The translations under genes were made by a program, and so were the position numbers. A stretch of 64,000 nt of DNA from Cruorifilaria tuberocauda (Eukaryota; Nematoda; Chromadorea; Rhabditida; Onchocercidae), in contig JABVXU010000049.1 of NCBI GenBank assembly GCA_013365365.1, positions 179,651 to 243,650 of the forward strand. The letters are read 5' to 3'. Shown piece by piece: positions 41,801-53,597 of this stretch (within the stretch, counting starts at the first letter, position 1; each line of letters starts with the position of its first letter). The notes below the pieces were generated by a model that did no database searches, was not told the origin of the DNA, and was given only the letters and a program-made list of their open reading frames with translations.

Positions 41801-44559
41801 ACTTAATGCATCGCAATATTATCAGCAGAAATCACAAATATTGTGGAAATTTTTGATAAAACAATTTTTTCAAGATAAAAACTTTTGTCTCAAATAGAAA
41901 ATCTTTGCTACTTTATAAAGTAAAGTATTCGTGGTTAAATCATCAGGACAAAAATATGCCACTGAAAACTTTAGAATGAAGTGATAGAATGTTAATCTCA
42001 GATTTGAAGAGTTGGATTACTCGGATTTTTTAAGAAATGAAGAATAAGGTAATGGAAAAATTTCGCACACGCTGGAGTCAAATAGCTTGACAAAAAATCT
42101 ATCTTCTTTATGAGAGAAATTTATTTCTTTTTATAAAAGAAAAAAGTGCGACAAATAAACAATTCAAGAAATTTATTGCACCTCCTCGCAAAAAACACAT
42201 TCATTTTTCAAAAAAGGATAAATCATGCAGGAAGTGAAGTAAAAACTTAATGGAATACAATACTATTTCCAAAAATTCATGTGCACTTCATGCCATTTAT
42301 TTCGCTTTTTTAGATATTCATGTATTCTCAAATCTTCATTTTCCAGCAAGTTTACCTACAAAAAAAGTGAAAAATGACCTATTTTGGCTTGATTATCTTG
42401 TTTTTCTTTGGTCAGAATTTTAGATCTATGAATAACAATACAATGATTCTGCCAATTTTATCAGGTATAAGCATGAATACCAATTTCCGAAAATGGACAA
42501 AACATGTAATTTAACGGAATCATCTATCGAGTGATTCAAAAACTAATAATTTTTGATTTGTAAATCATCGGCAGTTTTGATCTCTGTTTTCCACCAGAAA
42601 ATCGAATTAATATTTGACAAATTTATTTCAATATTTATACGAAAACTTCTACAATTAATTCTATTTCCAAGTTCCAGAATCAGATTGAAACTGTTTGCAA
42701 GATAAAGTCATATCTGAAAACGAAAAATGCGTCATTTAAAGAGATAAAATTTCCAATGGGAAGAATTGAGAGCAACCGATAAGATCGACACTTTGTTACT
42801 TCTTTTAAATCAGTAATTGCTACAAAAAATTTTTCATATATATAAAAAGGTAGATTCAAAACAAAACCAAATTTTTTAATTTAACTGAATATAGAATTTT
42901 AACAGTAGAAATTTGAGTTTTCATATAGCCATAACCGAAATTAATTACTAAGCCGTCCTCATGGGAATAATTTGAGTCGGTCAAACACATTGCGCTGAAA
43001 TCTTTAGTTTTTAGCAAATATATATGCTTGACCGATGCAAATTAAGAACTGTGCAAGACTGACCTTTCATGAAACCCGACATACTGTGCTAAAATTTATC
43101 ATGAAGAATTTGAAATTAAGAAAATACATGATTAAGTGTCTCGTCATTTTCTAATTGCAATTTCAAAGAAACTTCAAATCATTTCGATTTTGTTTCAGAT
43201 TGGTCATAAAATGAGAACTCTTTTTTTATTCCTTGTTTCTAGTGGTGAACCATAAGACAAAATTTTTTTTTTAGATTCCTAGTAAGTTTCTTTATATGAT
43301 ACTTTTCGTTTTAATATCTTTCTATTCAACTCATTTACCTAACTAATCCATTTTAATTGTCATCCAGTATCTGCGAACTTGGATGAATCTGCCTATCGCT
43401 CACGAACAGTAATAGAAATTCACTGTAATGTTTTGTGTAAGATATTGCTGCAAAATATCAGTTGGAAGGACATGATCTAAAGCTAATTTCACTATTGATT
43501 GAAACTTTGTAAACAATTTCCTTTGCAACAGCTTTATAATTTAAGTTTTGACAATATTTTCGACAAACAGTTTGTATGAAAAATTTTGGAAAATACACTT
43601 TCAGATTATTCGCTACTGGAGTTTTCGATGGCACGAATCACAAGCAGGCACAAAAGATCCGATAAAAAGTATGAATGAAGACTTCTTGAATGACCGCATA
43701 GAGATAAATTGATTAATCGCTAGTAATACGAAATTTTTTCTCAACTTCTAGCATGAATGAATATTACAAATTTATTTAAGCAGAATTGTTTGAACATGCA
43801 TTTCAGCTCAGAAACTACAACTGCCTCATATGTTCATTAATTGAATAGATAAAAAATCTTAGAATATGAAGAAGCAAGATTTAAGATTTTTCTAGCTCCA
43901 TGTTTATCCATTGTACTTTTTTCTCCTTGCCTTAACTTAAGAGTACTAGGATCATTTACAATATTACATTCCACGGTATTACTTAAGTCATAAGAAATGG
44001 TAGAACGATATTGGAAATCGAAATTTTGATAGTTTATGGAGAAATCAAAAAAAATTTGAGAAAGCATAATGAATTACAAAATGTAGTAACTAAAATCTTA
44101 AAACAAATAAGCAACACAGTCAAATCCTGAACGTATCTTACCCTCACTTTTGTAATCGTTCTTCTTGTCCTTACTTTTATGAAATCAGCTACTTCTGAGA
44201 AACAAGTATTGACAGTACTAGTGATATTTGCGACAACTTAAAGTTATATTTTTTCAACGTTTCATATAAAGATGATTCAGATGTGTACTTTTAAGCTGAA
44301 AAATAGATCCTTACTGTTCAAGATGAAAGAACTACAATTGAATTTTCCATGACGGCCCTGATCCCTGACTGGGATTTTCTGGTCAGGAAGAGATGGCTTT
44401 AATCAATAATTATATTATAATGATCTACTGACCAGGTGAAACAGTATTGACGATACGTACAGCGCTATACTTTCGCTTTGTAGGACGACGAAGCAAATGA
44501 GGTAGTAATCGTCCCTCTTCAGAATCAGCATTCAGTGCAGGCGGGACAAATACAGACAT
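24382..44559 (-). CDS. Two-pore-domain (TWK/K2P) potassium channel
   Basis: Plasma-membrane K+ leak channel subunit working as a dimer. Exons: 44559-44433 (first exon 1a), 32564-32262, 30353-30196, 27662-27424, 27332-27184, 27034-26865, 26663-26543, 26319-26131, 24871-24705, 24597-24382. Phases agree and give 612 aa. A long charged N-terminus (about 196 aa) precedes M1 (about 200-224, ILIPHVILVTVLIGYLCLGA). Pore 1 has selectivity filter TTCGYGEV at 323-330, followed by M2 (about 338-358, VVFALVGIPLMFITAADIG). The M2-M3 loop is exon 7. M3 is about 424-441. Pore 2 has TVGLGDI at 462-468, with Leu in place of the usual Phe/Tyr, as in some worm TWK channels. M4 is about 472-495. The C-tail ends STIRHNSF...ALRPEQPAYL, a pattern I associate with nematode TWK tails. 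Introns of 2.5 kb and about 12 kb lie at the 5' end. An alternative first exon is listed separately. The family is certain; the exact orthologue is not. Confidence 0.93.
25603..25620. repeat. Short CA repeat in K2P intron
   Basis: A short, slightly interrupted run of AC dinucleotides lies in the intron between the exons at 26131 and 24871. It is too small to be more than a minor microsatellite. Confidence 0.6.
27663..30195. other. K2P intron, 2.5 kb, no exon seen
   Basis: Intron between the last N-terminal exon (30196) and the M1 exon (27662). A+T-rich with no convincing internal exon. One copy of a 22-nt sequence (29503-29524) recurs in the next upstream intron at 31472-31493. Confidence 0.55.
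29503..29524. repeat. 22-nt direct repeat, copy 1
   Basis: The stretch beginning TAGTATCAGTTCCACTAATT is identical over 22 nt to 31472-31493 and is preceded in both places by a similar ACAGTG sequence 2-3 nt upstream. Both copies are in K2P introns. Origin unknown; possibly small remnants of a dispersed repeat. Confidence 0.6.
31472..31493. repeat. 22-nt direct repeat, copy 2
   Basis: Same orientation and sequence as copy 1 at 29503, about 1.97 kb away. The flanks diverge after the repeat. Confidence 0.6.
32262..32592 (-). CDS. Common exon 2 of K2P, with possible own start
   Basis: The common exon (32564-32262) encodes ALRRLSIAPQGTEIRLGRQI and a polar segment, leaving through ATTG|GTGGGT to the exon at 30353 in phase 1. 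Its acceptor (ATTCCACTCAATCAAGAG) is unusual for a nematode, lacking TTTCAG. The frame is also open upstream to an ATG at 32592 (MFFYSTQSR...), so a third promoter could start translation directly in an extended version of this exon, giving a shorter channel. A TG repeat lies 240 nt upstream of that ATG. Confidence 0.6.
32829..32997. repeat. TG/TA microsatellite, about 170 bp
   Basis: Starts as nearly pure TG and grades into TGTA and then TA repeats with interruptions (TC, TTTATG). It lies in the first intron of the channel, about 240-400 nt upstream of the possible third start at 32592. Long frames of alternating Cys/Val or His/Thr through it are artefacts of the repeat. Confidence 0.95.
33000..39013. 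other. K2P intron sequence, no exon recognised
   Basis: A+T-rich intron downstream of exon 1b. A 64-codon minus-strand frame at 37446-37640 (HSRNSPAEMICQKLGKHF) is noticeably less A+T-rich than its surroundings but has no matching splice phase to the channel. No other signal. Confidence 0.5.
39014..39185 (-). CDS. Alternative first exon 1b of K2P channel
   Basis: An open frame beginning at an ATG at 39185 (MIYSQVISNERFNPALALFK...) runs 57 codons to a donor (AAAG|GTACCC). It ends in phase 1 with a G, exactly like exon 1a at 44433, so both complete the same Ala codon with the CT that opens the common exon at 32564. Using 1b gives a 627-aa channel with a different, Ser/Thr- and Arg-rich cytoplasmic N-terminus (TTSDDSRNLSRSSERSHIAY). 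An upstream in-frame TAG precedes the ATG, which supports it as a true start. A CA/TA repeat lies about 180 nt upstream. Confidence 0.65.
39360..39400. repeat. CA/TA repeat near exon 1b
   Basis: Short run of CA then TA dinucleotides about 180 nt upstream (on the minus strand) of the exon 1b ATG, likely in the 5' flank of that transcript. Confidence 0.7.
40030..40070. repeat. Polypurine GA-rich tract
   Basis: About 40 nt almost entirely of A and G (AGAGAAAGACAGAAAGAGAG...GGGGAAGAGAGG) on the plus strand, in the intron between exons 1a and 1b. It could form triplex DNA; role unknown. Confidence 0.6.
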
Positions 44560-46257
44560 CCTTCGTGAAAAATGTTTTGTTTACCTTAAAGATATTTCAT
44601 ACCAATGGAATGATTAGCAGTATCTCATTTTTTAATAATAACATTCAAAAATAACTAGAGAATACGTGAAATAAGTTAGAATGAGTTGAATACCTGTATT
44701 GTAAAGATGTGGTGAAAGAAATCAAATGCGATGGGACGAATATGGGAAATTTGTGAGGAGCGGAGTAATCGGCTGGCGGGATGTAACACAGTTGTGTATG
44801 TGACGTCCCTATAAGCTGATAATTCTGGAATTTCTGCATAATATAAACATCCACATAGAAACAACTCCCCACTTCAAGTGTAGCATCATCTTTGCGATCA
44901 GATGAATTGGTTTACATCTTCTGTGTTTCTACTTTGAAGCTTATCAGGATTTAACAGTGCTTCTAAACTTCGTTAAATTTTTAGAAATATTCAATATAAA
45001 GCAAAGTTGCTAGTTAAGCTTAGCAGCATATTTCCTTCGCTCTATTAGTGCAACTAACTGCAAGTTGCTTTCATCCATGCATTTGATAACATTTTGTAGT
45101 GAGATTACAAAATTTTATTCCACCCACTCCATGATTTCACCTTGTATCACTTGCAAGCAATGACTGAGCATAATGTGAAATTTCAATGTAACATTTTACC
45201 GATTGTTATTTTCTGGTAGGACCAGCACGATCTCTTCGACACAGTATTAAATTCTTTGACGAAAAAAAGTTGGATGCATGCAAAGGGGGCAACTGAAACT
45301 TGGTAGTTTTTATCGCATATCACCCATTGTAAGCGGAATAGTCTGCCGGACATTTGCAGATTGGCTTCCGTAACAGGCGGTGTTCTGCAAAACCACTAAT
45401 TTTATGGAATTTCAGGTGTCTCCTTTTTTCCCTTCAAATTAGCAAGTTTCTTGCATAATTGCAAAAAATTCTATAAATACAAAACAGTCGACTAGTCCTT
45501 AAAAGAGAAACCTGCATCAGTGAGTAGTACTAGCTCGTTGTATTTAAGAAGATAATAGGAGGCGATAGTTTTGATAAGTTGTTTACAATAATTTTTAAAT
45601 GACTGATTGTCGTCATAAGACACTTTATTCATGATTATTAACTTGTGTAACCAATAAGTGGAATAGGATGGGCAATTATTTTAAACCAATTGGTTGACAA
45701 GAAAAAACTAGAAAAAGTGACAGTAAGACCGTGGAAGACGACAAATGAAGGATTAAACGTGGTTTTGGAAATGAAATTTTTCTTTAAAACTTTCAAATTG
45801 TCAAATTTCTTGAAACCATTAAATATTCAAGCCTTCCAAAAATAAGCAGAAACGATTTCGTATTTTTTTTTGAATGTTATAAAGGCAGCATTTTTTAATA
45901 TGAGTGGTATTTGAAATGGACGGTGCTTTTGTAATGCTTCCCATTATCTTGTTATAAAAAAAGCCAAGAACCAAGAAGTGCAATGAAGATTCTATTTAAT
46001 ATTGCTGCAGAATATGGACGTATCGAGCAATGAAAATGTGTTGTGATTTTGTCATTTGATATACACTAATCAAAAACAATGTAATTCTTGGCATCATAGT
46101 TGTCACCCGTTAGTATAACTCATTAACGCAGTGAATTCTCATAGCAATATGGGTCTGAGACCATTCAGTTTTTTAAAATTATTTCATTTTTATATGATTC
46201 ACATTCAACAAATTTTCCATGAAATCCTCATGTGAATAAATTTTGATTTAATTTACT

Positions 46258-46402
46258 AATGATGATAACGATGATGATATATATTCACTTCGTTATTTGA
46301 GTCATCAATATCTTGATTAAACTCTGTTGTCAATTCATCGTCCAAAAGTGATTGAATGCGATCGTTAAATAAACTTTTCAATGATCTATCAGTAAAAATA
46401 AT
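46258..46402 (-). other. Orphan coding-like exon, ends in stop
   Basis: After a plausible acceptor (TTTTTACTGATAG) the frame reads SLKSLFNDRIQSLLDDEL, then an acidic/Asn-rich stretch and a His-rich end (YHHRYHH) before TAG. It looks like a terminal exon read on the minus strand. It follows AP-2's last exon, but the phase (2) does not fit AP-2's phase-1 junction, which is already filled by the exon at 49854-49682. It may be the end of a small separate gene, an alternative AP-2 3' end via an unseen exon, or chance. Confidence 0.3.
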
Positions 46403-49402
46403 GTTTCAGGTTTATAATGCTGGATTTGTAGTTACATTTTTATAAAATGTACTGATATTTGCTAACTAATAATGAAAACTTCGGACAACAGTCCAGGGAA
46501 AAATTATAAGAAATTTCAAAAAGTTTTGCGCTAAATTAGTCCCAATAAAAAATGATTGCGAAATAAATTATCGATGATATCTTTCTTTAGTGCCAAAGAT
46601 AAAAAATTATGTACATATGCATTATTCCTAGCTTAAAATCATAGGAGTGAAATAATTGAAGCGTCTTTAACTTCCAAAGTTTATTACGACTAAATGGCGC
46701 TTATGACAAAAGAGAGGCGAGTGCAGGATAAATTTAGAATTTCGAGAGCCTAGTGAAGGCTACACTTTTTACCCTCTTCGCTTCAAGTACTAACATTTTC
46801 GACCATTGAAAACATCTCATTTCCTATGTTTTCAACTTTGGTTTGATTCGACAAATAACCATTTCTAGAATTTTATTAAATAAAATATTATTTGTGATAT
46901 AAATGTAAAAAAAGAAGTGGGAAGATACCGATTTGACAGTGTCATCTTTTGTACCCTTTTATTCGGTCAACTTCTATACAATTCTTCTAGAGACCATAAT
47001 TCGAGGAAACCAAATATCACGTAAATTATTTCTATACAGGGACCGGAAATATCAGAAATGCAGACTATAGAAAGGACGACATCCTTAAGTTCGCTGCAAT
47101 GACGACAATGTGAATTTCCCTATTGATAAGTGTGATGTTCAAATAGCACACCGATCTATTTGAATTACTTTATAGCACAGCCATTCAGTCTATCGCAGTG
47201 AAATTATCGATGCTGCAACATTGAAATTATTAATATTTGGGATGACAAAATAAACTGTAAATAATCCATGCTTCACAGCTTCTATCGATTTTAGATTCAT
47301 TTTGAAATTCTCCATATTTTCTCTAACAGCAAGGCAGATGAAACGGCTTGGTAGTAACAAATCCAATCCTGGGTTTTGTTTTTAAGCATTTTTTTTATTT
47401 CAAATCTTAATGTATTTTGATTTTACATTAGAACCCTAAATTAGTGATAGCTAAGAAAGAAAAATTCATCTGCGAATAAAAATGTCTCTCTTTCCTGCCT
47501 CCTCTTATTTACAGTGATCATCGAATAGTGATGTTTTTACTTGATTATGCCACCAAGGGAAGATCAGTGTTCACTATCAGCGGCATCTGAAATTCATTAA
47601 GACATAATCTCACAGGGATAAACATCAAATTGGTACTTACCTTCTTTAACAAGAATGACATTCTTCTGATCGTTGAACAAGCCGTAGAAATTAAAAAAGC
47701 TCACATATTATACAAGCAACTAATGCATTTCGCTTAACGAGCATGACCAAAGTCTCTATTACATATATTAAATCTTTATTATTCTTGCTAACACGAATTT
47801 ATCAGCAAAGATAAGACTATACCTATAAAAATTTGATCTCCTATATCATCCCGATCTGATCTCTCATTATTATTATCTATTTTTGAAATAACGTAGAATA
47901 AGTATTATTCTTTCAGATTTATGAGTGTAGTGCATAAGTTAACTTTTTAAAGTGAAGCACGATTTTATTTAATTTCACGTAAATGTTCGGTTAGTCACTT
48001 CTAAAAATGTATTAGTAATAAATATGATTACTAAATTTATATTACGGAATCTATTCAATGCACAAGATTAAGGATTCATGACAAGGAAGTCAAATGAAGC
48101 ATAAGTGGTCGTGTTTTTAAGAACAAATTATCGGAATTATTTGGTATAAATCATACAATCTCTATTATTGGAAATAGAAACGTCACCCTGAGTGATAAAA
48201 AATATATGTGCACTTTAACTACAACTCTCTGATGACATTTTATAGATCAAAATCGCACTTTTTTTTATGCCGATTAAGAAAGATTAAAATACAGTTCAGT
48301 AATAGAAGCAAAAAAAGATAATAAGAACTGAGAAGAAAATGAAGAAATGGACTAGCACGTACAACCGAATATGATTAACAAAAAAGGTCTATTACACAAC
48401 TATAATATGATTTTCGAGATCGTTATACTATTACTCGTCGTCTCACACCACAAAATTCCCACATTTGAATATGACCTTTTGATCTTTTTGTGATAATTTT
48501 TAATTAAAACTACTCGTTTATTATTCTTCCAGCACTTTTACTACAAATATATTGTAGGATTTTCAACTGTTTTCAATTGCGAAATCAGAATCTCCCGTGC
48601 AGGACTTTCATCGTTCACATATCTCAGCCTTCATTAGACATCCACATCTGACTGGTTTTCCATACTGAAACATCTCGAAAACTGATAATACAACATTGAC
48701 CGGTTGATTTGGAACACAGCCATGCCTGATCAAATTGATCAAAGATTAATGCTGACACTGATATTCTGAAACACTTCATTTCTCCTGTTAAACACATACC
48801 CTGAATTTACTGATTACCAAAATACAACATTTTTCAAAGTTAGCTTTCCTAAATTATTACTGAGAAGTTAACTTGAAAGATTTCAACAAGGTAAATTTCC
48901 AGAAATAAAAGCAGGAAAAAAGCATTCGCTATGAAAATTCGGAAGTATGTCATCTAACAATGACACACACAAGTGAAACTAATCAGATACACGTTTCCAA
49001 ATGTTAAAGCAAAAACGATATAAATGAAGAAAACCTGCAAAAACACGGAAAACAAAGAACAAAAACTGAGCATTCAATTCATAGTATAACAGCATGACTG
49101 ACAGCACTGGTATTCAAAAGCCAAAACTAAAAAAAAAGAAACTGGCAAATAAGTGACGTGCATAACCGAACTTGGAACGATATGAATAGCTGCAAGGAAA
49201 ATGAATCGGTCATATGAAAAAAAAATAAACTATATAAAAAATAAAATATAAACTATCTGGAAACTTATATATGAACATAGGTCTCACACAGCACACCATA
49301 AATAATACTGAAAAACATTGTAAATTATATTGGAAAAGTTTCGCTAAACACGAACTTCATTGACTTGCTTGCTATAGTATACTAGTAATTAAACATGAAT
49401 TC

Positions 49403-49408
49403 TTTATT
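49403..49408 (-). terminator. Poly(A) signal for AP-2 gene
   Basis: AATAAA on the minus strand about 275 nt past the AP-2 stop. Plausible; A+T-rich context makes chance matches common. Confidence 0.4.
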
Positions 49409-49681
49409 TTCTTCACTTAGCTTAGGCTTCATAAGCGATATGCTTCTACTGTATTGTGTTGATTTGGTAAAAAATTTAATTTAACTGAAAAGCAACATAT
49501 GGAACTCGATACATCTAGGAAATATCAGAAAGATGAAAAAATGAAACCCGCGCAATACATGAAAATTAAAACGAGGAAGATTCGTGAGATAATAACGAGT
49601 ATGAAAGAAGGCTGTACAACAGTGTTGATAGAAACTGAATGACAACTACAATAAGCGCACTCATTAAACAGCATTCACTGT

Positions 49682-52600
49682 CTAATTCCGGTTATCGGAC
49701 TTCTCTATTCCATCATTCAAACATGCGCCATTGATTTGCTGTGAACAGAAGACGCTTGAGCCATGAAAGCTATTTACTTGAAACCCTGTCACACTGCTCT
49801 GTTGCGACAACATATCTAATGATTCTTGTACATACATCAAAAATGTTGATAATCCTATAAAGATTCAATGAGGGTTTAAAGCATGATTTTAATGATGAAC
49901 ATCACAACAATCAACGCAAAAACACCAACTGAAGATATGTCAAGAAATTTTCAATGGTATGCGCACAGGAAAAATAAGCGCCTTTGTTTATCAAAAGCAC
50001 ATCGACTTCGAATCTTCAACATCTTCAGTGCTCTTTACAGAAATTTCCTCCTTGATCTATATTTAACTAAAATACTCACCAATTAAAATTATTTTTTTCA
50101 AAGTTTAATCTACTATAAAAGCTGAAAGTAACTGTAAACAAACGTATTTAAATTTCCCATAATAATTCAAGCATCTATTATAAATGAGCTTTTATAAAAT
50201 CAAATACAAATTCAATAAAAACATACCTGCCAAAATTGCCGGTGTGCCAAAAGTGTGAGTTATCAGGGAAAATCTTTCCATAGAGTTCCGAATATTATTA
50301 TCCTTTTTATCCAAGACATTACTGTCCTGTCGTAACATATCCATAAAGCCAGAAAGCAATTGCCTGAATTGAAATACTAATAATAAAAATAAGAAGTGTC
50401 GTAAAATTAAGAAAATTTATGCAGTTCTATCTTTTGATAAAAATTTGAAGAATTGGAATACAAACTTTGCTGCCCTAAATTTTTCTTTTTCTTTTTCCAA
50501 TTCCATAACAGACATTGTATCACATTTTTTAAGTCTGCATTGAGCGATCAATTTTGCAGGAAATTCAGTAGAACATGCATTTGCAAAATCCTTCGCAAGA
50601 TGTTGTGCTTCTCCTACAAATTAATTGAAGTTTACTTTCATAGCTTTTTTTTAACAAAAATGAAAGCACAAACAATATTTTCTGCTTTCATAAACTGCGT
50701 TATTTTCGAAAACAAGCAAGCATTAGACATTTACGTACCTTCTACCAAAGATGTCAGTAAAGTTACATTTGTTGATTTTCTTCGTCCTGCCGGCAATTTT
50801 AAGCCAATACGTTCCAATTGATCACGCAACGTTTGTCCACCATTTTTTGACTTTGCTCTGAAATACTGAAATAATTCAAAAAAGTTTTTTGGAAACGTAC
50901 ATAAAAGAAGTTACAAAAGTATTAGTGAAATATCGAAACAACAGTATAGTTATACAACACACCTAAAAAATTAAAAGGGAAATCCATTATCATCAACAAC
51001 TCTAATACATAGAGAAAAGTAAAAACTAAAATTTAATGATTGAAAAGATTAATGTAGGATTCAGTATGAAATCCTAAACCAACCTTCTCAATATTCCACC
51101 TAATAATGATGCATTCAATGATTCTGGCGGTGAAAGCCTCCGAGCTAACTGCAAAAAAATATGAGGAAATTACTAGAACGATGTAATGAACCGAATAGAA
51201 ACTTTAAAAAATACATCATCTTACTATACTTCTTTTTTATAAATGGATTTTTATTCTGTGTCATTTCAGCCGATACCTACATTATATTGAATGCCGCAAT
51301 ATAATTGCAGTTTCGCTAACAATAGACATAAATGGAAAAAGGACAATACGAGCAGTTGGTAAAAAGATTACGTAATGTGTAATAGAAGTATAGGAAAATA
51401 GTTGGATGATGTGATATGGTTCTTGGAGCAACAAAGACGATATAAAAATGATTGGGTGCGCTGCGCCAAATGAAAACACAATTTGGCTTGAAAGTTGCTT
51501 GCATATGGAACAGTTTGTGAAGATTGCGATTTTAAAATTTTCATTCGTGATCTATGGCGTATAAGTTTCCGCGCAATCTTCTGGACGGAAAATGATTGAA
51601 TAGTAAGCAGTTGTTATAAATAAGCAATACGAATCAATTTCCGCTCAAGCTACATTGTATTATTTGCAAGATGCTTAAACTTTCATCAATATAACCAAGT
51701 TATTCAGTTTTTAATCATATTTTCACTACTAATCGTTTAATGAGTAAATGATATTCTTGGATGTTGTTGTTTCACGCTCAATCACTGCAAATAAATATTA
51801 TAAAAATTATTATCAAGTGGGAATGAGGTCATGAAAGAGTGCAAGAGAAATGTGGGATGAGAAAGTAGTGTTTTCAACGAATGAAGATTTTTGAAAATAA
51901 ATATGCTGGAGTAAGAAATTTTTAAAATTTTTAGAAAAAATCGTAAAGTATATCCCTTTATAAAGAACATTTTATCAACGTATGAATTTTGCATCATTTG
52001 AAGCAATGTATTCATGACATTGAAGGTTTTTACGCATGATAATTATCTCTTGATCAAAGTATGATCATATTATTCATTAAAGGGCATGGGAATTACCACA
52101 AGATTAATTAATGAAATAAAATGATTGTAAGGTTGATTAATAAAGCCTAATAAACAAACCTCCGCAACGCTGACTTTGTATTTGCTGGATGCACATAGTA
52201 GTGATAACCTGCCAGGCACCGAGCAGAATGTTTGCACTGATGTTGAAGGGGAAACATTCGCTAGTAAAACCAGTGAGCCAGATACTGAACCTAAACAAAG
52301 AACAAAATTGAGATTCTCTAAAGGATTGTTGGTTCCATTCTTCCGTTTACGACTGATGTTTCCCACTGTCAAAAAATATATGGAAGTATCACTAATACCG
52401 TTCGGCACAATCTTCATGTTCCGTTTTAGCAGTAAAATTACCCGCTTAAGGCTATTTGATTATCCTCTGTCATGCTGATAATTGTTCTAAAGGCAAATGA
52501 AAATTCCTTAATAGACTCTAAAAAAGAAGTCAAAATTAAACTCTCAAGATTTACTCCCAACATGATGAACAAAAACTGCTAAAACATTTATAATAAAATA

Positions 52601-53597
52601 TTAAAGAGAAAAATTGTTCACTGAAAAGGTTATCTTTACTGGAATCACCAAGATCCTCAATGCATCCATCACCATTTGATTCATTTGAACTCAGTATTGC
52701 AGGACTATTCTAAAATAATTCAGTGATGGCATAATATTTTGTAAATTAATATTTTTAGGACTTCATGCCGTTTTATGAAAAATGAATATAATTCAAGAAT
52801 AGCAAATAGTAATGTTGCTGAAGAAATATAAATATTGTCTGGAAAAAACTTCCTACAATTCTTTTTTTGAGATGCTAAAAAAACTTTAAAGAATTTTGGA
52901 ATGCTAAAGAATCTTCAGAAAATTTCTGCAAACAAAACATAAAAAAACAAGTTCTCAAGTATAAAACAAAGTTCTTCAACTTGATTTCACAAACTTTCTA
53001 GCTAACAGCAAAATAAAGTCAAGAAAATTACTAATGCGTGCATTCAATTTTATATATTTTTCTTATATATCATAGAAAGTCGACCTAAATCTCTTCCGTT
53101 CAAATAAATACATTTCGTGAACGGGATTGCTCTAACTTTAGGATATCTAGATAGAATAGTTATCTTAATATTCATTACATGAATGTAAAATATTTTAAAA
53201 CGAATATCAGGAAACATGAAGATACCTAGATAGTTCTATTCATCTTATGAGTAGAGCAAGGAAACAAAATTAAAAAAATAATTCCAACCTGGTCAAAACC
53301 GCAATTCATGCCCCTATCAAACGGTATTAGATTGCTTTCATCCCTCACACTTTCAACGTTATTTTGGGCAGACAAAACTGGCAACAAATGAAATAGTGTT
53401 TGTTTAACCGTTCTTGAATGTTTCGAGCAAATCACAGAATCACTGTCACCAAATACTTGTGCACTACCAGGCCGCTTCCTTTCCAGACTTTTCTTCTCAA
53501 GCAACAGCGTACTAATTCGATCAATCTGTGCACCCGCAATTTGTCGACCAAGCAAGGCTGTCCCATTAATTTGTTTATGAGATGATGGAAACATCAT
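49682..53597 (-). CDS. AP-2 family transcription factor
   Basis: Nuclear sequence-specific DNA-binding protein of the TFAP2/APTF family (dimeric helix-span-helix). Exons: 53597-53289, 52709-52640, 52290-52160, 51148-51084, 50857-50739, 50613-50466, 50363-50227, 49854-49682. Phases agree and give 316 aa. The conserved core begins at about 150: [20 protein letters not shown], then [20 protein letters not shown] (171-190), [40 protein letters not shown]. This matches the AP-2 basic region and first helix closely. The second helix region ([53 protein letters not shown]) is more divergent. The N-terminal 150 aa lack an obvious proline/tyrosine-rich transactivation motif. The chosen start is an ATG ATG pair, but the frame is open to an acceptor at 53624 (GTTTCAG), so an upstream exon may exist. 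Vertebrate AP-2 proteins are longer (about 430-450 aa). Worms have several aptf paralogues; which one is unknown. Confidence 0.92.

Larger units (their letters stand above)
44560..49681. other. Intergenic between K2P and AP-2 genes
   Basis: 5.1 kb holding the exon 1a promoter and the AP-2 3' flank. A minus-strand AATAAA (TTTATT at 49403-49408) about 275 nt past the AP-2 stop is a candidate poly(A) signal. One coding-like stretch occurs at 46258-46402. Otherwise A+T-rich with no gene recognised. Confidence 0.5.

Noticed and set aside
52176..52478. 100-codon plus-strand open frame
   Set aside because: It lies antisense to AP-2 exon 3, whose minus-strand reading matches the conserved AP-2 family and has proper splice sites.
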